The notes under the pieces are model-generated. The model saw only the letters and a list, made by a program, of their open reading frames with translations, searched no databases and was not told the DNA's origin. The position numbers and the translations under genes were made by a program. From Saturnia japonica (Eukaryota; Arthropoda; Insecta; Lepidoptera; Saturniidae), in contig CM065329.1 in assembly GCA_033032175.1 (NCBI GenBank), positions 11,166,985-11,230,984 of the forward strand: a DNA stretch of 64,000 nucleotides. Reading direction: 5' to 3'. Below are positions 24,462-35,702 of the stretch, piece by piece. The number at the start of each line of letters is the position of its first letter. Within the stretch, counting starts at the first letter, position 1.

Positions 24462-25244
24462 GGCAGCTATCGTAAATACACACTAAGCACGTAATCCACG
24501 TAACATTATATTAAAATAAAAGCACAGAATGTTTTTCTCTTAAGTTATAAGCACTAGCACCACCGGCATTACATGTGAACGGATTTATTTCAATATTTCG
24601 TTCGTCAAAAAGAAATCAGCAAACACGCCACTCGCTAAGATCGATGTCGGCGTGAGTTTCGTTATTCCACCGCTGTGGCGCTATAGTCACGCGATTCAAG
24701 TTTCACGAAAATTACGGAGCGCTGCTGTAACCGGTGCTACCAGCTTAGTAAAAAAAATACCTAATTTTTTAAACTCACTATTATGTTTTCCTTCATACAT
24801 AATAGTCAGTATATGTATTTGGAAATTAAATGTTGTAATGTACCTACTAGTTAACATAGAAAACGTCACAGAGCCATTGGACTTGGCGCTCGACTACCCA
24901 TCGCATCGTGAATACCACTTGAGCGTGGAGGGATGGGGTGCGAGCGTTGCACCAGCTTTGTATTTAATAATAAAAATCGACGTGTAAAAGCTGATTGGAG
25001 CGTTCAAGGCCACATATTTTTGTATGACTTGGGCCACCAGCATTATAAAAATGCTAGCCTAAGATTTCTTATATACTAGTGACATTTTCAAATAGGTATA
25101 AAACTTATCTTCATTTCTCATCTACTTTTAATCTCGAAAATAATAATTACGTGAATGGAAGTCATAACTCAAAATGTCTGATATTGTAGTACTTGGCTCT
25201 TGCATATCGGTTATTTAGCAAAACAAAATTTATACGTTTAACTA

Positions 25245-26463
25245 TTAGGTCCTTACATATGAAAATAGCGTTTTATATGGAAAAAGTAATAAGGATTTAA
25301 AAAAAAAATTATTCATTTAATCAATCAAAGTAAGCACCTATCATTATTATCTACGCACTTTCATCATTTTCTAGATAGTTCATTGATTCCATTTGTGAAA
25401 AAATTGAGAAAGCCAGAATCAATAAAATCTTTGACGGCTGTTTGGGCAGCTCCATTGGAATTGTTATTTTTTCCTTGCAAGAAATTTAACAAATTCAGAA
25501 AAAAGTGGTAATCTGTTGGAGCAAGATCCGGAGGTATGGTGGGTGTCGGAGACATTCCAACCGCAGATCCTCTAATTTAGCTATTGTCTGTCGTGAAACA
25601 GAAGTGGGCTTGAGAGATTGACCAGTCTCGGTTATTTAAAGGCTGGCTTTTCAATCATGGTTTGCAATTTTTGCCAATGCAGATCTGCCATTATAATCTG
25701 GCCAGATTTTAGAAAGCTTTAGTGTATGAAACCAGCACTGGTCCACAAACACTCACCAGTACCATTATCTGAGTTAACCTTCGCTTGGGACAGGAATTGG
25801 CCGGTTCTCGTGGGTTCAACCACTGTGATGAGAATTTCCGATTGTCGTAAAGAATCCATTTTTCGTCACAAGTAAAAATACGACTCAAAATTCCCTCGTT
25901 ATTGTGACGGTTGAGTGATGTAAAGCAGCACTTAATACGTGTTTGTTGGTGTACTTCAGTCAATTCATTCGGTACCCATTTCTCAAGTTTTTTCACTTTT
26001 CCAATTTGTTTCAAGTCAATTAAAATTGTTTCATCTCTCACACCGAAGCCTGCCGCTAACTCTAACGTGGTTTGCGATAGATCCGCTTCTACGGTCACCT
26101 TTAATTCTTCATTATCAACTTAGGACTCCAGCCGTCTCTAGGGTTTGTTTCTTAGGTAACCAAAATCGTAGCATGCTTTCTTTTACAGTAGCTTCCTTAT
26201 ACGCATAATTAATCCTTCGAGGTGTTCCTGCAGATCTGATGCCACAGTGGAACTCATATTTGTAAATAATGCTACACTTTAAGTTTTCCATGAAAGAACG
26301 ATGTTAAAGAAAAAACAAATGGTGCGAAAACGTATTAATCACTAGAGTCGAAACACAAATACATAAGCCTACATTAAAATTTGTAATTCCTAAGCAAACG
26401 CCAGATATTTGAGATCAAAGCGGCCAGTTCAACAAAACGCCAATTTCATATGTAAGGACCTGA
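25245..26463 (-). mobile_element. mariner-type DNA transposon, decayed
   Basis: About 1.22 kb, the usual size of mariner elements. The ends are inverted repeats: left ttaggtccttacatatgaaa at 25245, right the reverse of tcaggtccttacatatgaaa ending at 26463. Both sides carry TA (25243-25244 and 26464-26465), the standard Tc1/mariner target duplication. The transposase on the - strand is broken (see separate entry), so the element cannot move on its own, though the ends look usable. Confidence 0.9.
25316..26257 (-). pseudogene. mariner transposase, broken
   Basis: Reads from an ATG at 26257. Early stops follow around 26190-26100. The clearest part is 26098-25709, with KKLEKWVPNELTEVHQQTR, then FTCDEKWILYDNRKFSSQWL. 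The D of CDEKW fits the first catalytic aspartate of the mariner DDE/D triad. Near 25560-25500 the frame reads PPDLAPTDYHFF, which contains the motif with the last aspartate (SPDLAPSDYHLF in relatives). Several stops and frameshifts separate these blocks. The N-terminal helix-turn-helix region is badly damaged. Confidence 0.9.
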
Positions 26464-27200
26464 TACAATGAGCATATACAATTTACAAATGTATATTTTA
26501 ATATGTTACCTACAATTTGGTAAACTTGTATTGCCTGGCAACTACCTTATAAAACATTTCTTTACACGCATTGGTAGTTAGAATAAGTTAGTATTAATAT
26601 TTTGTTTACAATACTTCTAACTTTAAAAACCAATTACGTAATATGTAGCTAGTAGTTTCTAAGTATAATACTCCCAACTTTAAAAATCCTGTTATTTCAA
26701 TAAGGTACATAATACAACCCTTTATTTAATAAGTAAACACTTGCTATAATAACAAGGTATTGTAAATTTGGGGGAAATAGATGTATTTCAGATTTTTTTT
26801 TTTTAATATATTTATATACTTTAAAGAGTACATAGATGTATTGATTGATAACATGTAAAATATTTTGTAATGATAATTTTACGTAAAATGGTACGCTTAT
26901 TGCGTTTTATTTTTTAGTTGTACAACATTTCTAAATGCTTCATTCTTTATTTTATTTTTATTTTCTTAAATTTACATTGTCGTTTAATACCTATTTCTTT
27001 TTGTATTTTATTATGTTGTTGTTTCAATTTTTTATAATTTTGATTAACATACGCTTACAATTAAAAGATTCAATAACGAAACGCAACATGCGCCGTTACA
27101 AAAGTCATTGTAATATTTTTTACTTCAAAAATGGCGTTCGTTTAGTTTAGTGTGCGTTGTTAATTTTTTGTTTGTTTTATTGAAAATTTTTAGACTATTG
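26464..27200. other. AT-rich stretch upstream of SNRNP27
   Basis: No coding content. aaaaatggcgttcg at about 27127 resembles an ATGGCG-type promoter motif and could mark the 5' end of the SNRNP27 transcript; this is a guess. Confidence 0.3.
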
Positions 27201-27313
27201 TATTAAAATAAGGTACTTACACTAGTACTTTCGTTCCTCGTACCTTTCTTTTTTAGATAAACTTATTTATGAAGTAATATAACGTGATTTTCTTTTTGTT
27301 TTTTCAGGGTAAG

Positions 27314-27757
27314 ATGGGTCGGTCGCCAAGTCCGCGGCGACGCGACGACAGGCGCCGCGACGATCGCAGGGACAGAGATAGAGACCGGGAAAGGCGAAGA
27401 CCTCGCACGAGGTCCCGTTCAAGGTCTCTAGACCGTCGGAGACGTTCCCCCGAACGTCGTAGATCGCCCTCCCCGCGTCGCCGCCGTTCACAGTCACCTG
27501 TACCTTCAACCTCCTTTGTAAAGCAGAAAAAATCCTTCGCGGAGCGACCCATTATCACACCAGCAGACTTGGAGGGAAAGAGTCCCGAAGAACAGGAAAT
27601 GTTAAAAGTCATGGGTTTCTGTGGTTTTGACACTACCAAAGGTAAGAAAGTAGAAGATAACGTTGAAGGAGACGTACACGTGGTGTTAAAAAGGAAATAT
27701 AGACAGTACATGAACAGAAAAGGAGGGTTTAATAGGCCTCTGGACTTTGTTGCATAG
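27314..27757 (+). CDS. SNRNP27: U4/U6.U5 tri-snRNP-associated 27 kDa protein
   Basis: Encodes 147 residues. The first 60 or so are an RS-type region rich in Arg, Ser and Asp with SPSPRR and RSRSRS motifs, which suits phosphorylation by SR kinases and nuclear-speckle location. After a linker, residues about 79-147 match the conserved SNRNP27 domain: [30 protein letters not shown] and the C-terminal [20 protein letters not shown] that is nearly invariant in animals. In the family this protein joins the tri-snRNP and affects 5' splice-site choice. The start at 27314 is chosen because tttttgttttttcag ends at 27307 as a strong acceptor, so the in-frame upstream ATG at 27284 lies in intron. A 5'UTR intron 27213-27307 is possible (aag/gtactt donor). 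The coding part has no intron, and length is close to the human protein (155). Confidence 0.95.
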   Translation: MGRSPSPRRRDDRRRDDRRDRDRDRERRRPRTRSRSRSLDRRRRSPERRRSPSPRRRRSQSPVPSTSFVKQKKSFAERPIITPADLEGKSPEEQEMLKVMGFCGFDTTKGKKVEDNVEGDVHVVLKRKYRQYMNRKGGFNRPLDFVA

Positions 27758-27806
27758 ACACCCGTTTTACTCTTGAGAAGGTTTTACGTTTACCAACCTC
27801 AATTAT

Positions 27807-27812
27807 AATAAA
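27807..27812 (+). terminator. Poly(A) signal of SNRNP27
   Basis: AATAAA 50 bases after the stop codon. Cleavage some 15-25 bases on would fall almost exactly where the tandem duplication begins (27831). Confidence 0.7.
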
Positions 27813-27857
27813 ATGGTCAAGTAGTGTCACAAGGTGCCAACATAATAGGTCTTCAAG

Positions 27858-28073
27858 ATGATCACTGACAACTTACTCAACAAGTGTGGCTCAGCATATG
27901 GTGACGAACGCCCTAGTGATTTAAAAATGTTTAAACTTGTGATGTATACTTTTGTGACACTATTTGTATACCGTTTATTAATTGAAGTTCAACGCACACA
28001 CTTCCACAAGACCTGCAGGGTCTTTATTTTTATAAATGATGTGATATTGCATTGTTTTATGTGTGCATCATAA
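27858..28073 (+). CDS. Hypothetical 71-residue protein, copy 1 (doubtful)
   Basis: ATG in a fair context (caagATG, A at -3), 46 bases past the SNRNP27 poly(A) signal. The middle, KMFKLVMYTFVTLFVYRLL, is hydrophobic and could span a membrane. The second copy at 32802 encodes the identical protein; the only difference seen is a silent Leu codon change. That identity is expected from the young duplication and is not evidence of selection. It could simply be long 3'UTR of SNRNP27. No family recognised. Confidence 0.2.
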   Translation: MITDNLLNKCGSAYGDERPSDLKMFKLVMYTFVTLFVYRLLIEVQRTHFHKTCRVFIFINDVILHCFMCAS

Positions 28074-29984
28074 GTTCACATTATATGTCTCTAAGTCTTT
28101 GACACTTTTTGATATTATTCTCTGATATATATTTCAATCATAAAATTTGAAAAAGGCAGCATAAATTATATATTTTATTTGGTTGTATTTATGTGGAAGT
28201 TATTTATATTCAAAAATTACTTTTCTCATATATTTTTTATGAAATAATCTATAAAATTCAATTACCATTTTCTTTAATTATATAATTTATAGCCAGTGAT
28301 GGCATAATAAGTAAATGGTCTGTAAATCAGATATTTTCCTTGGCTTCTGAATCTGCATATAGTCATTTTCAAGGTTACTTATCTCTTGTTGATATGAGAT
28401 TTTAAGATGCAATTCAATTGGTTTCTACAATAAAATCTCGAAAAGTTTAACTCTGCAAGCTCTTGACAGTTTTGTATTGTTAGGCCTGTAAACAGAAAAA
28501 AAAAGTTCAGGAAATTATTTAAAAAAAATTCTCAAAAATGGTAAATGTTTCTATATTAACTATAGGGAACTAGGTTAATTGGGTGAGAGCTCCGGTTTAC
28601 CAGAATGACGATTCCTAGACATTCTAGTGATGTGGCAGTTATAGTGTATCAGGATAAAAGGATATAACATATCTGGGAGGGATGGGACTTGATGTTGAAC
28701 TATACCTGGTCTGGTTGAAGTCAGAAACCCTGATAAAGAACTATAGTGGTTCTGACGTGCAAATATATATATATGAAAGTTGAATACACACAGTCCGATC
28801 AGGAGGATGGAGCTCCAGTCTCACTCCCGAGGAGTCTCGTTTTCAATCAGTGAATGAATTTTAATTTGAAGATGAAGTTAAATTTCACATATAATGAACT
28901 TATGATGCACACAAAAACCTTTCCTCATATTTTTTGCTTAGGTATTAAGTGTTAAAAGTTTTGTTTTTTTCCTCAACATTTAATATTGTTTGTGATCTGT
29001 GGCTGATAGGCAATTTGAAAAACAAGTCTAAAATAAAAATAACACTGGCTTGTCAGTGTTGTTATATTTTTTTATAAAAAGAAAGGTGACTTAAAAGATA
29101 TGCAGATTAAAATGGACATAGTCATACACTATCTGTTGTTAAAATTTTTTTGTTATAATTATTTATTTTTGTTTAGATAATATAGATAGTGGAAAAGTTA
29201 GCTGACTAACATCTAAAGTTTGTCAAATACACTATTGATAATTCATCATGACATTGACAGAATAGTGGAGTGGCAGGCAGAAATCATAAACTAAATTAAA
29301 CAAATAAGATCATGTTAAGACACAGTAAATGTACAAAACATAAATTAGTTTAATCAGTTGCAGATCACACCTGTCTTGCCGCATACAGTTAATAATTTCA
29401 CAATCAACTTCCATTGTCTAATTATGACAAAAATAGTAAAATAGCCTATTTAATGCTCAGAAAAATCAATTGCTCTGTGAAGGGAAATACTCAAAAGTGC
29501 TTGCCATCTATGCGCTCAGATACTCACTCTATTTATACTCAGATTCAAGGGTTTCTCTTCCTTGTGACTCTTAATATTGTGTTTAGGACTCTGCAAGCAG
29601 CAGTCCTGTATCCAATATAGCATTGTAAGTTATGAGTAAATATTACTTGAGTCATTCCTTTATTTTCAAAATTATTCCTTATATAAGGCACTTAGGGCAG
29701 TTTGCACCAAAATCTTAAATTGTTAAAACAGATTTAAGATTAACAATTGGGTACATTTTGACACAACTAAAATGAACTCAAGGTAAAACTGAATTTAATT
29801 TTTATGGTGCAAATCACCCTAAATTATAATATTAAAAATGTGATAGTTTTTGTTTTTTATAAAGCATTGAGAAATTACCATTCAGACTTCATTATTCCTA
29901 ATCTATACTTTTTTGGAATATGTGGCAAGACATTTAGTATATTAAGGTTAGATTAAATCCGTTATTTCTGTACCCGCGCGCTGC

Positions 29985-30062
29985 AAACGCCCGCGCGGGC
30001 CCGGTTCAGCGCTCCAGCGCACCAAGAAACGTTTCAGAGTCGACGCGGGGCTGCCGACGTTA
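29985..30062. other. GC-rich island inside duplication (also at 34927-35004)
   Basis: cgcgcgctgcaaacgcccgc followed by gcgggcccggttcagcgctc stands out from flanks that are over 65% A+T. It contains overlapping short palindromes (cccgcgcggg). No coding or RNA gene is recognised. Confidence 0.5.
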
Positions 30063-30427
30063 TTTTATGGTCTTCACGCCATCTTTAACCTCATAGCTGG
30101 ACTATGGACTAAGGATCTTAAGCATGATTAACCGGATGATCGGCTGCAAACTCGTCTTTAGTTACAGTTGCTTAAAAAATTCTAGAAACTTAGAAATGTG
30201 GCCACCATTCCTTAGCAATGAAAAAAAATATTATGTTTTGGTAAAATTCGAAGTATAATTTTTTCAAAATCGTTAGAGCCATTTCTGTGAAGCCAAATAC
30301 ATATTATTAGATTAGGTTGCATTGAAAAAAGATAATAAAGGGCTAATATTGACATTGGCAATTGTACAAATCATGCTTTGCCAAAAAGAAAAAAAAACTA
30401 TCGAGAAAAAGCCAATTTTTTTCCACT

Positions 30428-30760
30428 CTTTGAAGAGTTTTGGCGGGATCTTGTAGTAACATGTGGTTTTTTTTAAATTCATTAACTTAGGTTTCTGACC
30501 CTATATTATGTAATATTGGTGGCGTTTTACGTGATATAGTTTGGTTTTTGTGCATAAGTGAAGTGGATTATAAATATAAACTGGAAGCATTCATTCTGAG
30601 GTCCCACAAAATCTTCCTAGAAAGTTCTAACAAGGGAGCCACCATCTTTTTAGGATACTGAATCGTCATAACACATGACATTATAATTCACTCAATAATG
30701 GCAGTAGTGGTCTTCATTAAAGAGGACCGGTTGCCAAGTTAGGAAGAAGAAGAAGAACTT
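30428..30760 (+). repeat. Dispersed repeat R30, copy a
   Basis: Order: tttggcgggatcttgtagta, tatgtaatattggtggcgtt, gcataagtgaagtggattat, ggaagaagaagaag. A diverged third copy outside the duplication at 37985-38290 has the same order, so this is an older dispersed sequence. No protein. Confidence 0.65.
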
Positions 30761-31869
30761 TTTGAAAGTGGCTGGCAGGTTAACAATGTTTCGATGGATA
30801 AAAAGAATACTTAGTGAATTTAAGGTAATTTTGATTTAAGTAACAGTAACTAAATAGAACGGTGTTGTAGCCATAACTTGCATATGAATCGACAAACCGT
30901 TATTAACCCGGACAATAAAACTTTATTATAACGTGCTATAACAGTATTTTTAAACGTTAATTTATTGCGTTATCAAGAAATGTACGTTCTGGTCCAGCTA
31001 TGGATTACCGCGTGGGATCATCTATAAGACTGAAGTCCTGAGCACTTGTTTTAGCGTTCCCCGCTCGGCGTGACACACCCATAGCAATATAACAGAGATA
31101 TATATATACGTATACACTCAACCCCCTTAACCCCTTGTCCTCCATAATCTACAATAGTCAAAAGGCTACTGTATCAGAATGTTGTGTTTTCAATAAACCA
31201 TATAGGTGTCGGTTTTGCTTACATTTGTATAGATATATATTATGCAAAATAAAAATTATAAAAATTTAATATGACGTATGTCAGTAATTCAGACCGCCAT
31301 AGTGGTTGTAGGTACGTGTGACGTCACTAAACATGTAAAGTTTCTATAATACTGGTTTTGGACTTGTACTTTTATTTCAAGATTCTATCGTACTGAATTA
31401 TTAAAACCAGCTGGCCCAGCATATATTGTTCTTACCTTTTCTAATAGTCAATAACACGACAATAACAGCGCCATCTGTCCCGATATTTTTACGAAAGCTT
31501 CCAAAACTATAACAAAATAAGAATATCCATCGTTGTCGTCGTTAGTTACTAGCGGCCATAAAAATCCAGTAGGGAAAAGGAATTTCACTTTTTTTTTTAA
31601 TTTTCCTAGTATCTCTTCAAATTTTCTTTCCCTATAACTATTACAAACATTTAAAAAAAAAATAGCCGAATTGGTCTATCCGTTATAAGAATTTAAGTAT
31701 GGCAGTTAGAATTTTTATTTTTTTACCCTTAAAAGTAGATATTTTAAGTAAAACTGATTGGTAATTTTTTGAAGACATAATATTCTGTCACGGTCTGTCT
31801 CCATAGCCCATATACAATATATACACATGTTGTTTGAAATGTGATATTTTTTTAATTAATTATAATAAA

Positions 31870-32215
31870 GCACACACGTCGCGCGGGAAGTGTTCACGGC
31901 GCGGTCGGATTCGCGTCGACTCTGTAGCGTTTGTCACACCACACGCACAAACATAATGAATGAATCCAGGAAGAGGTTTTATACGTTTTCGTATAAAAAA
32001 AAATTAAAAAAAAAAACTCAAATTCTTGTGCAGCATTCCATTAAAAAAAAAGGAAAATGCAGTAAAAAGTTTTGTTGAAAATAATTTTTATTAACAGTTC
32101 AGCATAATTTACAATTTGTTTTATAAAGAAAAAGTTTATTTTTCATCATATTATAAAAAATGATAATTTCGCGCCGATTCCGCTCCTAACAGGCGCCGCC
32201 ATTTTTACTTCATTG
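31870..32215. promoter_or_regulatory. CpG-richer, promoter-like patches (copy at 36812-37157)
   Basis: acgtcgcgcgggaagtgttc through gcgtcgactctgtagcg (31876-31930) and cgcgccgattccgctcctaa with aggcgccgccatttttac (32170-32206) are CpG-rich, the second containing a GCCGCCATTTT motif typical of promoters. A short basic frame starts nearby at 31890 but is not recognisable. No transcript evidence. Confidence 0.25.
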
Positions 32216-32801
32216 TCTATGACAATGCCGTATACTAATTTTCAGGCATATTTTCATGATATTTTTGTTTTTCAAAACCATATTACAGCTTTTCATTTAA
32301 AACCCTTAAAGAAAACAGTTAAATATAAAATAATAATTGAAAAGTTTCCATTTGCGATATAATTATGATTTCAAACGACTTTATAAAATTAACCAAAGTA
32401 ACCCACGTCTTTGAAACCAGTTAAACCAAACAAATAATGTTTGTTTGGAATATTATTTGTTTATTTATTCTTCTTAAATGTTCGCTGTTAAATTTTTTTT
32501 TTAAATGTATGTTCGCAGCGAGCAAAGTTGTAAATCTTACGACTATACAAGTCGACAGTTTATTTAAAAAAAAAACAACATATGTAATAGACATTTGAGA
32601 AAGATTCATTCCCATTTGTATATACCACAAATTATTTATAATTATTTTGTAAAAGTGCATAATTAATAGTCTGGTAAATTTAACTTTTGTTGTCAGAAAA
32701 AGATGTTTAAGTTTCGCTTTATGAGAAAAATCGTGTATCCTTGATAAATGTACTTTGTAAATTGCAGTCAGTTTAAGGTGCCAACATAATAGGTCTTCAA
32801 G

Positions 32802-33017
32802 ATGATCACTGACAACTTGCTCAACAAGTGTGGCTCAGCATATGGTGACGAACGCCCTAGTGATTTAAAAATGTTTAAACTTGTGATGTATACTTTTGTG
32901 ACACTATTTGTATACCGTTTATTAATTGAAGTTCAACGCACACACTTCCACAAGACCTGCAGGGTCTTTATTTTTATAAATGATGTGATATTGCATTGTT
33001 TTATGTGTGCATCATAA
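32802..33017 (+). CDS. Hypothetical 71-residue protein, copy 2 (doubtful)
   Basis: Same predicted protein as at 27858-28073. This copy lacks SNRNP27 upstream: it is preceded by the end of duplication copy 1. If the frame depends on the SNRNP27 promoter, this copy would be silent. Confidence 0.15.
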   Translation: MITDNLLNKCGSAYGDERPSDLKMFKLVMYTFVTLFVYRLLIEVQRTHFHKTCRVFIFINDVILHCFMCAS

Positions 33018-35369
33018 GTTCACATTATATGTCTCTAAGTCTTTGACACTTTTTGATATTATTCTCTGATATATATTTCAATCATAAAACTTGAAAAAGG
33101 CAGCATAAATTATATATTTTATTTGGTTGTATTTATGTGGAAGTTATTTATATTCAAAAATTACTTTTCTCATATATTTTTTATGAAATAATCTATAAAA
33201 TTCAATTACCATTTTCTTTAATTATATAATTTATAGCCAGTGATGGCATAATAAGTAAATGGTCTGTAAATCAGATATTTTCCTTGGCTTCTGAATCTGC
33301 ATATAGTCATTTTCAAGGTTACTTATCTCTTGATGATATGAGATTTTAAGATGCAATTCAATTGGTTTCTACAATAAAATCTCGAAAAGTTTAACTCTGC
33401 AAGCTCTTGACAGTTTTGTATTGTTAGGCCTGTAAACAGAAAAAAAAGTTCAGGAAATTATTTAAAAAAATTCTCAAAAATGGTAAATGTTTCTATATTA
33501 ACTATAGGGAACTAGGTTAATTGGGTGAGAGCTCCGATTTACCAGAATGACGATTCCTAGACATTCTAGTGATGTGGCAGTTATAGTGTATCAGGATAAA
33601 AGGATATAACATATCTGGGAGGGATGGGACTTGATGTTGAACTATACCTGGTCTGGTTGAAGTCAGAAACCCTGATAAAGAACTGTAGTGGTTCTGACGT
33701 GCAAATATATATATATGAAAGTTGAATACACACAGTCCGATCAGGAGGATGGAGCTCCAGTCTCACTCTCGAGGAGTCTCGTTTTCAATCAGTGAATGAA
33801 TTTTAATTTGAAGATGAAGTTAAATTTCACATATAATGAACTTATGATGCACACAAAAACCTTTCCTCATATTTTTTGCTTAGGTATTAAGTGTTAAAAG
33901 TTTTGTTTTTTTCCTCAACATTTAATATTGTTTGTGATCTGTGGCTGATAGGCAATTTGAAAAACAAGTCTAAAATAAAAATAACACTGGCTTGTCAGTG
34001 TTGTTATATTTTTTTATAAAAAGAAAGGTGACTTAAAAGATATGCAGATTAAAATGGACATAGTCATACACTATCTGTTGTTAAAATTTTTTTGTTATAA
34101 TTATTTATTTTTGTTTAGATAATATAGATAGTGGAAAAGTTAGCTGACTAACATCTAAAGTTTGTCAAATACACTATTGATAATTCATCATGACATTGAC
34201 AGAATAGTGGAGTGGCAGGCAGAAATCATAAACTAAATTAAACAAATAAGATCATGTTAAGACACAGTAAATGTACAAAACATAAATTAGTTTAATCAGT
34301 TGCAGATCACACCTGTCTTGCCGCATACAGTTAATAATTTCACAATCAACTTCCATTGTCTAATTATGACAAAAATAGTAAAATAGCCTATTTAATGCTC
34401 AGAAAAATCAATTGCTCTGTGAAGGGAAATACTCAAAAGTGCTTGCCATCTATGCGCTCAGATACTCACTCTATTTATACTCAGATTCAAGGGTTTCTCT
34501 TCCTTGTGACTCTTAATATTGTGTTTAGGACTCTGCAAGCAGCAGTCCTGTATCCAATATAGCATTGTAAGTTATGAGTAAATATTACTTGAGTCATTCC
34601 TTTATTTTCAAAATTATTCCTTATATAAGGCACTTAGGGCAGTTTGCACCAAAATCTTAAATTGTTAAAACAGATTTAAGATTAACAATTGGGTACATTT
34701 TGACACAACTAAAATGAACTCAAGGTAAAACTGAATTTAATTTTTATGGTGCAAATCACCCTAAATTATAATATTAAAAATGTGATAGTTTTTGTTTTTT
34801 ATAAAGCATTGAGAAATTACCATTCAGACTTCATTATTCCTAATCTATACTTTTTTGGAATATGTGGCAAGACATTTAGTATATTAAGGTTAGATTAAAT
34901 CCGTTATTTCTGTACCCGCGCGCTGCAAACGCCCGCGCGGGCCCGGTTCAGCGCTCCAGCGCACCAAGAAACGTTTCAGAGTCGACGCGGGGCTGCCGAC
35001 GTTATTTTATGGTCTTCACGCCATCTTTAACCTCATAGCTGGACTATGGACTAAGGATCTTAAGCATGATTAACCGGATGATCGGCTGCAAACTCGTCTT
35101 TAGTTACAGTTGCTTAAAAAATTCTAGAAACTTAGAAATGTGGCCACCATTCCTTAGCAATGAAAAAAAATATTATGTTTTGGTAAAATTCGAAGTATAA
35201 TTTTTTCAAAATCGTTAGAGCCATTTCTGTGAAGCCAAATACATATTATTAGATTAGGTTGCATTGAAAAAAGATAATAAAGGGCTAATATTGACATTGG
35301 CAATTGTACAAATCATGCTTTGCCAAAAAGAAAAAAAAACTATCGAGAAAAAGCCAATTTTTTTCCACT

Positions 35370-35702
35370 CTTTGAAGAGTTTTGGCGGGATCTTGTAGTA
35401 ACATGTGGTTTTTTTTAAATTCATTAACTTAGGTTTCTGACCCTATATTATGTAATATTGGTGGCGTTTTACGTGATATAGTTTGGTTTTTGTGCATAAG
35501 TGAAGTGGATTATAAATATAAACTGGAAGCATTCATTCTGAGGTCCCACAAAATCTTCCTAGAAAGTTCTAACAAGGGAGCCACCATCTTTTTAGGATAC
35601 TGAATCGTCATAACACATGACATTATAATTCACTCAATAATGGCAGTAGTGGTCTTCATTAAAGAGGACCGGTTGCCAAGTTAGGAAGAAGAAGAAGAAC
35701 TT
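35370..35702 (+). repeat. Dispersed repeat R30, copy b (within duplication copy 2)
   Basis: Identical partner of 30428-30760 created by the segmental duplication. Confidence 0.65.

Larger units (their letters stand above)
27831..32774 (+). repeat. Tandem segmental duplication, copy 1 (4944 bp)
   Basis: Starts aaggtgccaacataatagg and ends cagtcagttt. The following 4942 bases repeat it in the same orientation. I noted about ten single-base differences (for example 27875 A against 32819 G, and tatacgtatacac against tatacgtttacac near 31114) and small homopolymer length changes, so identity is about 99.8%. The junction shows no clear homology between the outer flanks. Content: a 71-codon frame (27858), AT-rich DNA, a GC-rich patch at 29985-30060, a dispersed repeat at 30428-30760 and CpG-richer DNA at 31870-31950 and 32170-32210. 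No gene is firmly recognised. Confidence 0.95.

Noticed and set aside
27304..27711. 135-codon frame on the - strand opposite SNRNP27
   Set aside because: It is the mirror of the Arg/Ser-coding sequence. The + strand product is a clear family member.
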